From NCBI RefSeq assembly GCF_011302055.1, contig NZ_CP049871.1:1260501-1324500 (forward strand): DNA of 64,000 nt. Direction: 5' to 3'. The stretch is from Sphingomonas sinipercae (GTDB lineage: Bacteria; Pseudomonadota; Alphaproteobacteria; Sphingomonadales; Sphingomonadaceae). The translations under genes were made by a program, and so were the position numbers. The notes below the pieces were generated by a model. It saw only the letters and a program-made list of their open reading frames with translations, was not told the origin of the DNA and ran no database searches. Below are positions 27,230 through 33,826 of this stretch, one piece after another (within the stretch, counting starts at the first letter, position 1; each line of letters begins with the position of its first letter).

Positions 27230-29128
27230 ATGCGCCTCATCAAGGCGGTCCTGGCCGTTGCCCTGCTCGCTTGCGCGGTGCCGGCCGCGGCCCAGGAGCG
27301 GATCACCCACTTCCTTAGCGACGTTCAGGTGCAGCCCGACGGTGCCCTCGACGTTACCGAGACGATCGACGTGGTCGCCCAGAACCAGCGGATCAACCAC
27401 GGCATCTTCCGTGATTTTCCGACCCGCTACAAAGGCCGGCACGGCAGCCAGGTCCGGGTCGGGTTCACGCTCGGCGCGGTCACCCGTGACGGCAAGCCGG
27501 AGCCGGCCAAGGTGGAGCCGATCCGCAACGGCGTTCGCATCCGCATCGGCGATGCGGAAACGATCGTTCCCGAAGGGGAACACCGTTACGTCCTCCACTA
27601 TCGAACCACGCGCCAAATCGGCCGGTTCAAGGATTTTGACGAACTGTTCTGGAACGCGACCGGCAACCGCTGGGTGTTCCCGATCGAGACGGCACAGGCT
27701 CGGATCACCCTGCCCAAGCAGGTCCCGTTCGGGCAGCGGGCCATTTACACCGGAGCGCAAGGCAGCCGGCAAAGCAACGCCATGGTCGCCAGCGAACGCC
27801 CAGGCGAAATACTATTCGAAACGACCGCCCCGCTTCAGGCTAACGAAGGTTTGAGCGTGGCGGTCGCCTTTCCCAAAGGCATTGTCGGGCCGGAAAGCGG
27901 CGAAGAGCGCACCGCCAATTGGCTTGCCGACTACGGCCCCCTGATCGTCGGGGTTGCAGGTTTGCTGGGCCTGCTCGGTTTCTACTACGTCGCCTGGCAG
28001 CGCGCGGGGCGGGATCCGCGGCCTGGCACCATCGTCCCGCTATTCTCTCCGCCCGACGATTTGTCCCCACCTGCCGTGCGCTACATTTGGAAAATGGGGC
28101 TCGACGACCGGGCCTTCGCCGCTGCGCTGGTCGATGCCGGGGTCACGGGTCACGTCCGGATCAGCGAGGAGGATGGCGGCTGGCTGTCCGCAGACAAGCG
28201 GCGCCTCACGCGGTTCGAATCGACGACTCCCCTGCCCGCGCCTGAAGAAGCGATGCTCGGCAAGCTGCTCAGTCCCGGCGAGTCGATCGCGATGGAGCAG
28301 AAGAACCACACTTACTTCGGCGCTGCGAAAAAGGCGCTGACCGAAGCGTTGAAGGACGCGTACCAGGGCAAGTTGTTCAACCTCAATTGGGGTTGGGCGT
28401 TCGCTGGGCTCGCCATCTGGGCGGCGGTGATGTGGCTTGCCGCTGCTGCCATCGTCGCTGCGACCGGGGTGTTCGACCTGCTGGCGGTCGGCGTAGCGTT
28501 GGGCGCATTGCTGAGCACCGCTTTGCTGTTGCTTGCGGTGCAGACCATGGAAGCGGTCGGCAAATGCCTCCTGGTCATACTCGCCTTCGCGTTCGGTGCG
28601 CTTGGCCTGGCGTTGGCGATGCCGATCTTCTTTGCTGCGCTGGAGCTTGGTTGGTGGCTGCCGCTCGTCATTCCGGCGCTTGGCTTTGCGGTCGTCATTT
28701 CCGGTTTCTTCTGGATGGGGGCGCCGACGCGTGAAGGCCGGGCGGTGCTCGACCGGATCATGGGCTTCCGCCAATATCTGTCGATTACGGAACGGGAGCG
28801 TCTCGACCGGATGATGCCGCCCGACGACACGCCGGAGTTGTTCGAACGCTACCTTCCGTACGCGATCGCGCTCGGCGTCGAAAATCGCTGGGCCGACCGC
28901 TTCAAAAGCGTGCTTGCGGCCGCTGCGGTCGAAGGGAAGCAGGGTTTCGCTTGGTATAGCGGCGGCAGCAGCCCGTGGCGCGATACCAGCAGCTTCGTCA
29001 GCAGCGTCGGCTCGTCGCTTGCCACCACCGTCAGCTCAGCCTCGACCGCACCCGGCTCGAGCAGCGGCTCGGGCGGTGGCGGTTCGTCGGGCGGCGGCGG
29101 CGGCGGTGGCGGTGGCGGTGGCTGGTAA
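27230..29128 (+). CDS. DUF2207 membrane protein with glycine-rich tail
   Basis: The 632-residue protein has a signal peptide (AVLAVALLACAVPAAAQ), an extracytoplasmic DUF2207 domain (about 20-220; SDVQVQPDGALDVTETIDV, GIFRDFPTRYKG), a membrane helix near 240-262, a cytoplasmic region (PLFSPPDDLSPPAVRYIWKMGLDD), a cluster of hydrophobic helices at about 385-500, and a conserved ERYLPYAIALGVENRWADRF. It ends in a Ser/Gly tail with a run of glycines and a final Trp, typical of this family. Function is unknown. It is coupled to lemA and ends 1 nt before the convergent acetyltransferase gene. Confidence 0.87.
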   Translation: MRLIKAVLAVALLACAVPAAAQERITHFLSDVQVQPDGALDVTETIDVVAQNQRINHGIFRDFPTRYKGRHGSQVRVGFTLGAVTRDGKPEPAKVEPIRNGVRIRIGDAETIVPEGEHRYVLHYRTTRQIGRFKDFDELFWNATGNRWVFPIETAQARITLPKQVPFGQRAIYTGAQGSRQSNAMVASERPGEILFETTAPLQANEGLSVAVAFPKGIVGPESGEERTANWLADYGPLIVGVAGLLGLLGFYYVAWQRAGRDPRPGTIVPLFSPPDDLSPPAVRYIWKMGLDDRAFAAALVDAGVTGHVRISEEDGGWLSADKRRLTRFESTTPLPAPEEAMLGKLLSPGESIAMEQKNHTYFGAAKKALTEALKDAYQGKLFNLNWGWAFAGLAIWAAVMWLAAAAIVAATGVFDLLAVGVALGALLSTALLLLAVQTMEAVGKCLLVILAFAFGALGLALAMPIFFAALELGWWLPLVIPALGFAVVISGFFWMGAPTREGRAVLDRIMGFRQYLSITERERLDRMMPPDDTPELFERYLPYAIALGVENRWADRFKSVLAAAAVEGKQGFAWYSGGSSPWRDTSSFVSSVGSSLATTVSSASTAPGSSSGSGGGGSSGGGGGGGGGGGW

Positions 29129-29129
29129 C

Positions 29130-29690
29130 TCACCGCGCACGGCGGTTGAGGACCAGGGTGCGCTCGTTGTGATACCGCGTTTCGCCGACATGCTCGAACC
29201 CTAAGCGTTCCGCCAAGCGGATCGACGGGACGTTCGACGGCGCGATGATTGCCCACAGCGGGGTTGGCGCGAGGTTCGCCTCAATCCAATCGATCACCGC
29301 TGAGCAGGCTTCGGACGCGATCCCCTGCCCGTGCGTATCGGCCGAGAAGATCCACCCCATCTCCGGTTGCTCGCCAAACTCCGGTTCGAGATCCCGCCAA
29401 GCGGTGAAGATGCCGACGTTGCCGATCAGCTTGCCGTCGCTTTTGCGCTCAACCGCCCAAGTGCCGAAGCCGTTGAGCTGCCAACCGCCGACCGCGGCCG
29501 TCAGCCGTCGCCAGCATTCTTCCGCCCCAATCGGCTCCGGCCCGAAGTGCCGGTGCACTTCGGGCTGCTTCATGATGGCATGCCAGGGGCGGAAATCTTC
29601 CTTGCGCCACGGGCGCAGGATTAGTCGCTCGGTCTCGATCCGCGGCGCTTGGCGGACCAAGCGGGTCGTGCTCACTTGCCGCTCGGACAA
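29130..29690 (-). CDS. GNAT-family N-acetyltransferase, RimJ/RimL-like
   Basis: The 186-residue protein has the GNAT layout of the RimJ/RimL group: TERLILRPWRKEDF at the N-terminus, GTWAVERKSDGKLIGNVGIF, EMGWIFSADTHGQGIASEA (acetyl-CoA loop Q/R-x-x-G-x-G/A type) and NVPSIRLAERLGFEHVGE. These enzymes acetylate protein N-termini or small substrates; the substrate here is unknown. Its gene starts 14 nt after the rpmE stop on the same strand, so the two may be co-transcribed. Confidence 0.87.
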   Translation of the reverse strand: MSERQVSTTRLVRQAPRIETERLILRPWRKEDFRPWHAIMKQPEVHRHFGPEPIGAEECWRRLTAAVGGWQLNGFGTWAVERKSDGKLIGNVGIFTAWRDLEPEFGEQPEMGWIFSADTHGQGIASEACSAVIDWIEANLAPTPLWAIIAPSNVPSIRLAERLGFEHVGETRYHNERTLVLNRRAR

Positions 29691-29704
29691 GCTCCGCGCG
29701 TCGC

Positions 29705-29935
29705 TTACTTCTTGCCGAGGCTCAGGCCGCCGAAGCGCTTGTTGAAGCGCGCAACCTGGCCGCCGGTGTCGAGCAGCTTCTGGTTGCCGCCGGTCCAGGC
29801 CGGGTGAGCGGTCGGATCGATGTCGAGGTGCAACGTGTCGCCTTCCTTGCCCCAGGTGGAGCGGGTCTGGAACACGGTGCCGTCGGTCATCTCGACGTTG
29901 ATCATGTGATAATCGGGATGGGTATCGGACTTCAT
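29705..29935 (-). CDS. rpmE: 50S ribosomal protein L31 (C-minus form)
   Basis: L31 bridges the two ribosomal subunits near protein L5 and S13. The 76-residue protein reads [53 protein letters not shown]. It has no cysteine, so it is the zinc-independent form usual in alphaproteobacteria. The start at 29935 is chosen over an upstream in-frame codon at 29977 because it matches the family N-terminus. A 7-bp hairpin lies 20 nt upstream of the start. Confidence 0.95.
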   Translation of the reverse strand: MKSDTHPDYHMINVEMTDGTVFQTRSTWGKEGDTLHLDIDPTAHPAWTGGNQKLLDTGGQVARFNKRFGGLSLGKK

Positions 29936-29954
29936 CTGCTTATTCCTTGAAATT

Positions 29955-29973
29955 GGCTGGTTTCCGACCAGCC
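29955..29973 (-). promoter_or_regulatory. Hairpin in the rpmE leader
   Basis: GGCTGGT-5 nt-ACCAGCC is a perfect 7-bp inverted repeat 20 nt upstream of the rpmE start codon. It could be a leader structure or simply part of the terminator region of the preceding gene. No consensus L31 leader could be checked. Confidence 0.35.
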
Positions 29974-29984
29974 CCAAAAGGTCG

Positions 29985-30010
29985 CGCGGCCCTTATCGCG
30001 AAGGGCCGCG
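29985..30010 (-). terminator. Strong hairpin after the DUF6580 gene
   Basis: A perfect 10-bp stem (CGCGGCCCTT/AAGGGCCGCG) with a 6-nt loop lies 22 nt after the stop of the DUF6580 gene on the minus strand. It is followed there by GCGACCTTTTGG, a short T-run. It probably separates that gene from rpmE. Confidence 0.6.
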
Positions 30011-30032
30011 AGTTGCAACTGAACGCTTGGGT

Positions 30033-30569
30033 TCAGGCCGTCGCGGCGACCGGCCGTTCGCGCAGGATCGGCACCGCCCGCTCCAGCAAGGCGAACCCGC
30101 CGAACAGCAGTCCGGCAAAGAAAAGGTCCCCGGCAACGGTGTTCTGGAAGAACGGAATGGCGGCCGCATAGCAGGCCACCAGGCCAGCGGCCGACTTGGG
30201 ATACATGTCCATCATCAGCCATGTGCCAAAATTGCTCAGCACGAAGAACAAGACCGAACTTGCCAAGGCGCCGCCCGCGACCTGCAAAACCGACCGGCGG
30301 CTGGAAATCACCCAGCCAATCAGCACGGTGATTGCTACGGCCAGGTAGACGAGCGAGATGCCGGGGTAGAAGCCGAGGACCGCATCGCTGAGCAGGAGCG
30401 CACCGAACGGTGCGACGAAGCCCAGGGTGCGGCGCGGCAGGTGAGCCCCGCCGAACAGCGCGATCGCTGCGATTGGCGAGAAATTGGCCGGATGCGGCAA
30501 CAGCCGGAACATGGCCGCGGCAAGGATCGCCGTCACCAATACGAGAATTCGCGTGTTGTTCGCCGTCAT
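30033..30569 (-). CDS. DUF6580-type membrane protein, possible vitamin transport component
   Basis: The 178-residue protein has about five or six hydrophobic helices and conserved motifs HPANFSPIAAIALFGGAHL, LLLSDAVLGFYPG, SSVLFFVLSNFGTWLM, YPKSAAGLVACYAAAIPFFQNTVAGDLFF. I recognise this pattern as the DUF6580 'putative transport protein' group, which often neighbours btuB. Its size and topology resemble ECF S-components. Here it is divergent from the riboswitch-btuB unit, which supports a link to cobalamin or corrinoid uptake (inference). No ECF ATPase or T-component is in the window. Confidence 0.75.
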   Translation of the reverse strand: MTANNTRILVLVTAILAAAMFRLLPHPANFSPIAAIALFGGAHLPRRTLGFVAPFGALLLSDAVLGFYPGISLVYLAVAITVLIGWVISSRRSVLQVAGGALASSVLFFVLSNFGTWLMMDMYPKSAAGLVACYAAAIPFFQNTVAGDLFFAGLLFGGFALLERAVPILRERPVAATA

Positions 30570-30677
30570 CGAGCCTGCCTTGTCCTTCGGCGGAGTTCAT
30601 AGCGGAGCAGCGCCGCCGCGCAAACCCGCCGCTGCCGCGTTGACACTCGGGCTGCCGCGAACGTAGTGGCCTCCTCG

Positions 30678-30800
30678 ACGAGGTGCCGCCCACAAGCTTG
30701 CTTGGCGGGGGCGGTTAAATGGGAAGCCGGCGCAATTCCGGCACTGTGCCCGCAACTGTGAAGCCGACCTTCGGCCAAGTCAGGAACCTGCCCCGTCAGT
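30678..30800 (+). ncRNA. Cobalamin riboswitch upstream of btuB
   Basis: The 5' leader of btuB contains the conserved core of the adenosylcobalamin aptamer in order: GGTGCC-like P2 strand, GGTTAAATGGGAAGCCGG, GGCACTGTGCCCGCAACTGTGAAG, and the B12-box AAGTCAGGAACCTGCC. When the ligand binds, such elements usually lower expression of the downstream gene. Boundaries are approximate. It lies about 100 nt before the btuB start. Confidence 0.93.
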
Positions 30801-30805
30801 CGTCC

Positions 30806-30833
30806 GCACCCGGCCGGGACCAGCCACCGGTGC
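30806..30833 (+). promoter_or_regulatory. Probable expression-platform hairpin of the cobalamin riboswitch
   Basis: GCACCCGG pairs with CCGGTGC (seven pairs, one bulged C) just after the aptamer. There is no T-tract, so control is more likely at translation. The btuB SD (AAGGAGG, 30888-30894) is 55 nt downstream, and the pairing partner for it was not identified. Confidence 0.45.
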
Positions 30834-30899
30834 GTGGCGCTCTGCGGCCAGTCGCAGGGCACCTCCGAGGCGACATTCGTGTCGTTCAAGGAGGTCCAG

Positions 30900-32756
30900 A
30901 TGATTCTATTGTTGCTCGCCCAATCCGCCGCAACGCCGCCCTTCACGACGAATCCCGACGAGATCGTCGTCGTCGCCTCGCGCGCGCCAGAAGAGCAAGC
31001 GGACGCCGCTGCAAGCGCCAGCGTTACCGACCGGGAACGGATCGAGCGGCTCGGCTCCCCGCTGGTGGACGCAATGCTTCGGCTGATCCCGTCCGCCTCG
31101 ATTGCCACCAGCGGCCCGGCGGGGAGCTTCACGGAAGTCCGAATCCGTGGATCGGAGGCGAACCACACCCTCCTGTTCCTCGACGGCATCCGCGCCAACG
31201 ACCCCGCGGCCGGCAACGCCGCTCGCTTCGAGTTGCTGAACAGCGACCTGGTGTCGCGCATCGAGGTCGTGCGCGGACCTCAGTCTGCCTTGTGGGGATC
31301 CGAAGCAATCGGCGGGGTTATCGCGGTCGACGGCTCAGCTTCGGACCAGGAAGGCTTTGCAGCGAGTAGCGAGGCGGGGTCATTCGGGTTCGCCCGCGCG
31401 AGCGGCAACGCATCGGTGCGGACCGGACCGGTCCACGTAAATGCCGGCGCCGCCTGGCAGCGAGCGACGGGCATCGACAGTTTCAGCGGCCTGGGCGACC
31501 GGGACGGCTACCGCAACCTGTCGGGCCGGCTACGCGCCACATGGTCCTTGTCGCCGGATATCGAAGTCGGCGTCTCCGCGTTCAGCCTGACTGGTCGCAC
31601 CGAATATGACGGCATCGATCTCCTCACCTTCATCCACTCGGACACGCTCGACGTTACCCGCAACCGGCTCTCCGCCGGACGGGTTTGGGCGCAGGCCGGG
31701 CGCATGGACCAAGGCTTCCGAGGGATCGTGTCGACCTCCCTTCTTGGATCGTCGAACCGCAACGCGCTCGACGGGGAGGAACTGAACCGCACGAAAGGCC
31801 GGCGATGGACCGCTTCCGGGCAGTTCGAATATCGCTTCTCCACCGGCGCCCTCGCCCACACCGCGATCGTCGCGCTCGACCATGACCGCGAGGACTTTGG
31901 CGCCCGCGATGTCCTCTACGGCGGCTTCACCAACCAGGACCGCAAGCGGACTCACGATGCGATCACCGCCGAGTGGCGAAGCGAAGCGGCGCCCGGCGCG
32001 ATCGATGTCGCCGTCCGGAAGGACCGCTTCAGCGATTTCAAGGACAGCACGACGCTTCGCGCGTCCGTTCTTGGCCGAGTCAGCGGGAATTGGTCGGTTG
32101 CCGCCTCTTACGGCGAAGGCATCGCCCAGCCGACGTTCTTCGACCTCTACGGCTTTTTCCCAGGCACTTACCTGGGCAACCCCGACTTGAAACCGGAACG
32201 ATCGCGCGGATACGAGGCTTCGTTGCGCTACAGGGATTCCCGTCTGTCGGGGTCGCTGACCGCTTTCCGGCAGCGCCTGGAGGATGAGATCGTCGACGAT
32301 CCCACCTTCACCAGTACGCTGAATTCGACGGGCATAAGCCACCGGTCGGGTGTCGAGGCGGAGCTCGCCTGGAAGACGAGCGACCGGCTTCGCCTGTCCG
32401 GCAATTACGCCTATTTGAAAGCCGACCAGCCGACCGATGCAGGGGTGCAAGCCGAATTGCGCCGGCCGCGCCACAGCGGCTCCGTCACGGTAGACGGGCG
32501 TATGTCGCGCTGGAGCTATGGAGCGTCGGTCAGCTATGTCGGCGCGCGGCGTGACCGGCAGGAGCTTCCGCCTTACGCCATTGTCGGGCTCGACCGGTAC
32601 ATCCTCGGCAATGCCAGGATTGCCTATCGCCTTTCACCCACGCTCGACATTTTCGCCCGCGTGTCGAACGTCTTTGACGAGGATTATCGCGACGCTGTCG
32701 ATTACCGGACTGAGGGGCGCGGTGCGTTCGCCGGCATACGGCTGACGCGCTTTTAA
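30900..32756 (+). CDS. btuB: TonB-dependent vitamin B12 receptor BtuB
   Basis: The outer membrane receptor takes up cobalamin using TonB energy. The 618-residue protein has a TonB-box region DEIVVVASRAPEE, plug motifs TEVRIRGSEANHTLLFLDGIRAND, SRIEVVRGPQSALWGSEAIGGVIAV, the FFDLYGFFPGTYLGNPDLKPERS barrel motif and a C-terminal Phe (GIRLTRF). The upstream riboswitch supports BtuB. The start at 30900 follows a perfect SD (AAGGAGG). The resulting signal peptide is very short and has no basic residue (MILLLLAQSAATPP), which is odd. The upstream in-frame ATG at 30834 does not give a better one. Confidence 0.92.
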   Translation: MILLLLAQSAATPPFTTNPDEIVVVASRAPEEQADAAASASVTDRERIERLGSPLVDAMLRLIPSASIATSGPAGSFTEVRIRGSEANHTLLFLDGIRANDPAAGNAARFELLNSDLVSRIEVVRGPQSALWGSEAIGGVIAVDGSASDQEGFAASSEAGSFGFARASGNASVRTGPVHVNAGAAWQRATGIDSFSGLGDRDGYRNLSGRLRATWSLSPDIEVGVSAFSLTGRTEYDGIDLLTFIHSDTLDVTRNRLSAGRVWAQAGRMDQGFRGIVSTSLLGSSNRNALDGEELNRTKGRRWTASGQFEYRFSTGALAHTAIVALDHDREDFGARDVLYGGFTNQDRKRTHDAITAEWRSEAAPGAIDVAVRKDRFSDFKDSTTLRASVLGRVSGNWSVAASYGEGIAQPTFFDLYGFFPGTYLGNPDLKPERSRGYEASLRYRDSRLSGSLTAFRQRLEDEIVDDPTFTSTLNSTGISHRSGVEAELAWKTSDRLRLSGNYAYLKADQPTDAGVQAELRRPRHSGSVTVDGRMSRWSYGASVSYVGARRDRQELPPYAIVGLDRYILGNARIAYRLSPTLDIFARVSNVFDEDYRDAVDYRTEGRGAFAGIRLTRF

Positions 32757-32758
32757 GC

Positions 32759-33232
32759 TCAATCGCTGGGCGGGTCCGCGATCATCGCGGTGAAGCGGGC
32801 TTCGGCGGCAACCTTGCCGTCGACCAGCGCCCGCCCGGCAAACTTGCACACGCTCGGGCGCTTCTGCACGAATTCGACTTCGAGGCGGAGCAGGACGCCG
32901 GGTTCGACCGGCGCCCGGAACTTGGCCCCTTCGATCGCCATGAAGTAAACCAGCTTGCCGCTGTCGCCGAGACCGAGCGACTGGATCGCCAATACGCCTG
33001 CCGCCTGGGCAAGCGCTTCGACAATCAGCACCCCGGGCATGATCGGCCGGCCCGGGAAATGGCCTTGGAAAAACTGCTCGTTGATCGTCACCGCCTTGAT
33101 GGCGACGATCGACTTATCGAGCTCGATGCTCTCGACCCGGTCGACCAGCAGTAAGGGGTAACGGTGCGGCAGGGCCGCCATGACCCGCCGAACATCGAGC
33201 GGGCCGACAGCTTCCGACGCACCGTCACTCAT
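32759..33232 (-). CDS. fabZ: 3-hydroxyacyl-ACP dehydratase FabZ
   Basis: FabZ removes water from 3-hydroxyacyl-ACP in fatty acid elongation. The 157-residue hot-dog protein has [39 protein letters not shown] with catalytic His58 and Glu72, and [16 protein letters not shown]. It follows skp after 3 nt. In most gram-negatives lpxD precedes and lpxA follows fabZ; neither is here. btuB is convergent 2 nt away. Confidence 0.96.
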   Translation of the reverse strand: MSDGASEAVGPLDVRRVMAALPHRYPLLLVDRVESIELDKSIVAIKAVTINEQFFQGHFPGRPIMPGVLIVEALAQAAGVLAIQSLGLGDSGKLVYFMAIEGAKFRAPVEPGVLLRLEVEFVQKRPSVCKFAGRALVDGKVAAEARFTAMIADPPSD

Positions 33233-33235
33233 GCT

Positions 33236-33826
33236 TTAGCGGCCCTGCGGCTGCTGCTGGGTCGCCTGCTGCGGGAGCGGGGTGACGCTGATGGACGTTA
33301 GCTGCTGGTTAAGTGCAGCGAGCGTCTCCGCGGTCACGTCGATCGTCGGATCGTTAGCAAGCGTGCTCTGCTTGTTGAGGGCAATCGCCGCGCCGCGCCG
33401 AGCGCGAACCTGCTCGACAACCGCGATCAGTCGGGTTCCGATCTGCTGCTGGACGTGCGCCTGGGTGGACCGGAGCTGCTGTTGGCGTTGTGCAAGCTGC
33501 TGGCGAGCGGTGTTCTCACGCTGCTGGTAGGCATCGACACGCTTCTTGAGCGCGGCATCGCTGTTCGCCTTCGCGCCAAGCGCCTTTGCCGCCGCTTCGA
33601 TCGCGCGAGCTTCAGTTTCAAGCGGTTGCGACAGCGTCGTCGAATATTGCTGGGCCGCCTGGAGCTGCTGCTCGAGCTGGGTCCGCGCAGTGCGGCAGGC
33701 GTTGCAGTTCTGGATGATGGATTCGGAATCCACGACGATGACCCCGCCGCGCTGCTGTGCGCTCGCGGTGGAGGCGGCGGAGATGGTGAGGACCGACGCT
33801 GCGGCCAGGATCAATGAATTGCGCAT
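33236..33826 (-). CDS. skp: OmpH/Skp-family periplasmic chaperone
   Basis: Skp holds unfolded outer membrane proteins in the periplasm for delivery to BAM. The 196-residue protein has a signal peptide (AAASVLTISAASTASAQ), the N-terminal VIVVDSESIIQNCNACRTA, a long Gln/Ala-rich coiled coil (about 45-140), and a Gln/Pro-rich tail. The start overlaps the bamA stop by one base (TGATG), a strong sign of coupling. Confidence 0.88.
   Translation of the reverse strand: MRNSLILAAASVLTISAASTASAQQRGGVIVVDSESIIQNCNACRTARTQLEQQLQAAQQYSTTLSQPLETEARAIEAAAKALGAKANSDAALKKRVDAYQQRENTARQQLAQRQQQLRSTQAHVQQQIGTRLIAVVEQVRARRGAAIALNKQSTLANDPTIDVTAETLAALNQQLTSISVTPLPQQATQQQPQGR

Noticed and set aside
27641..27655. 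GAAC-N7-GAAC, a second LexA-type match
   Set aside because: It lies inside the DUF2207 coding sequence with no promoter or gene start near. It shows that the motif can arise by chance.
28990..29128. Glycine-rich repeat as a sequencing artefact or mobile repeat
   Set aside because: A Ser/Gly-rich C-terminus is normal for DUF2207 proteins and the frame is intact to the stop.
30570..30677. A second riboswitch controlling the divergent DUF6580 gene
   Set aside because: The aptamer core reads only on the plus strand. Nothing similar is seen on the minus strand between the two starts.
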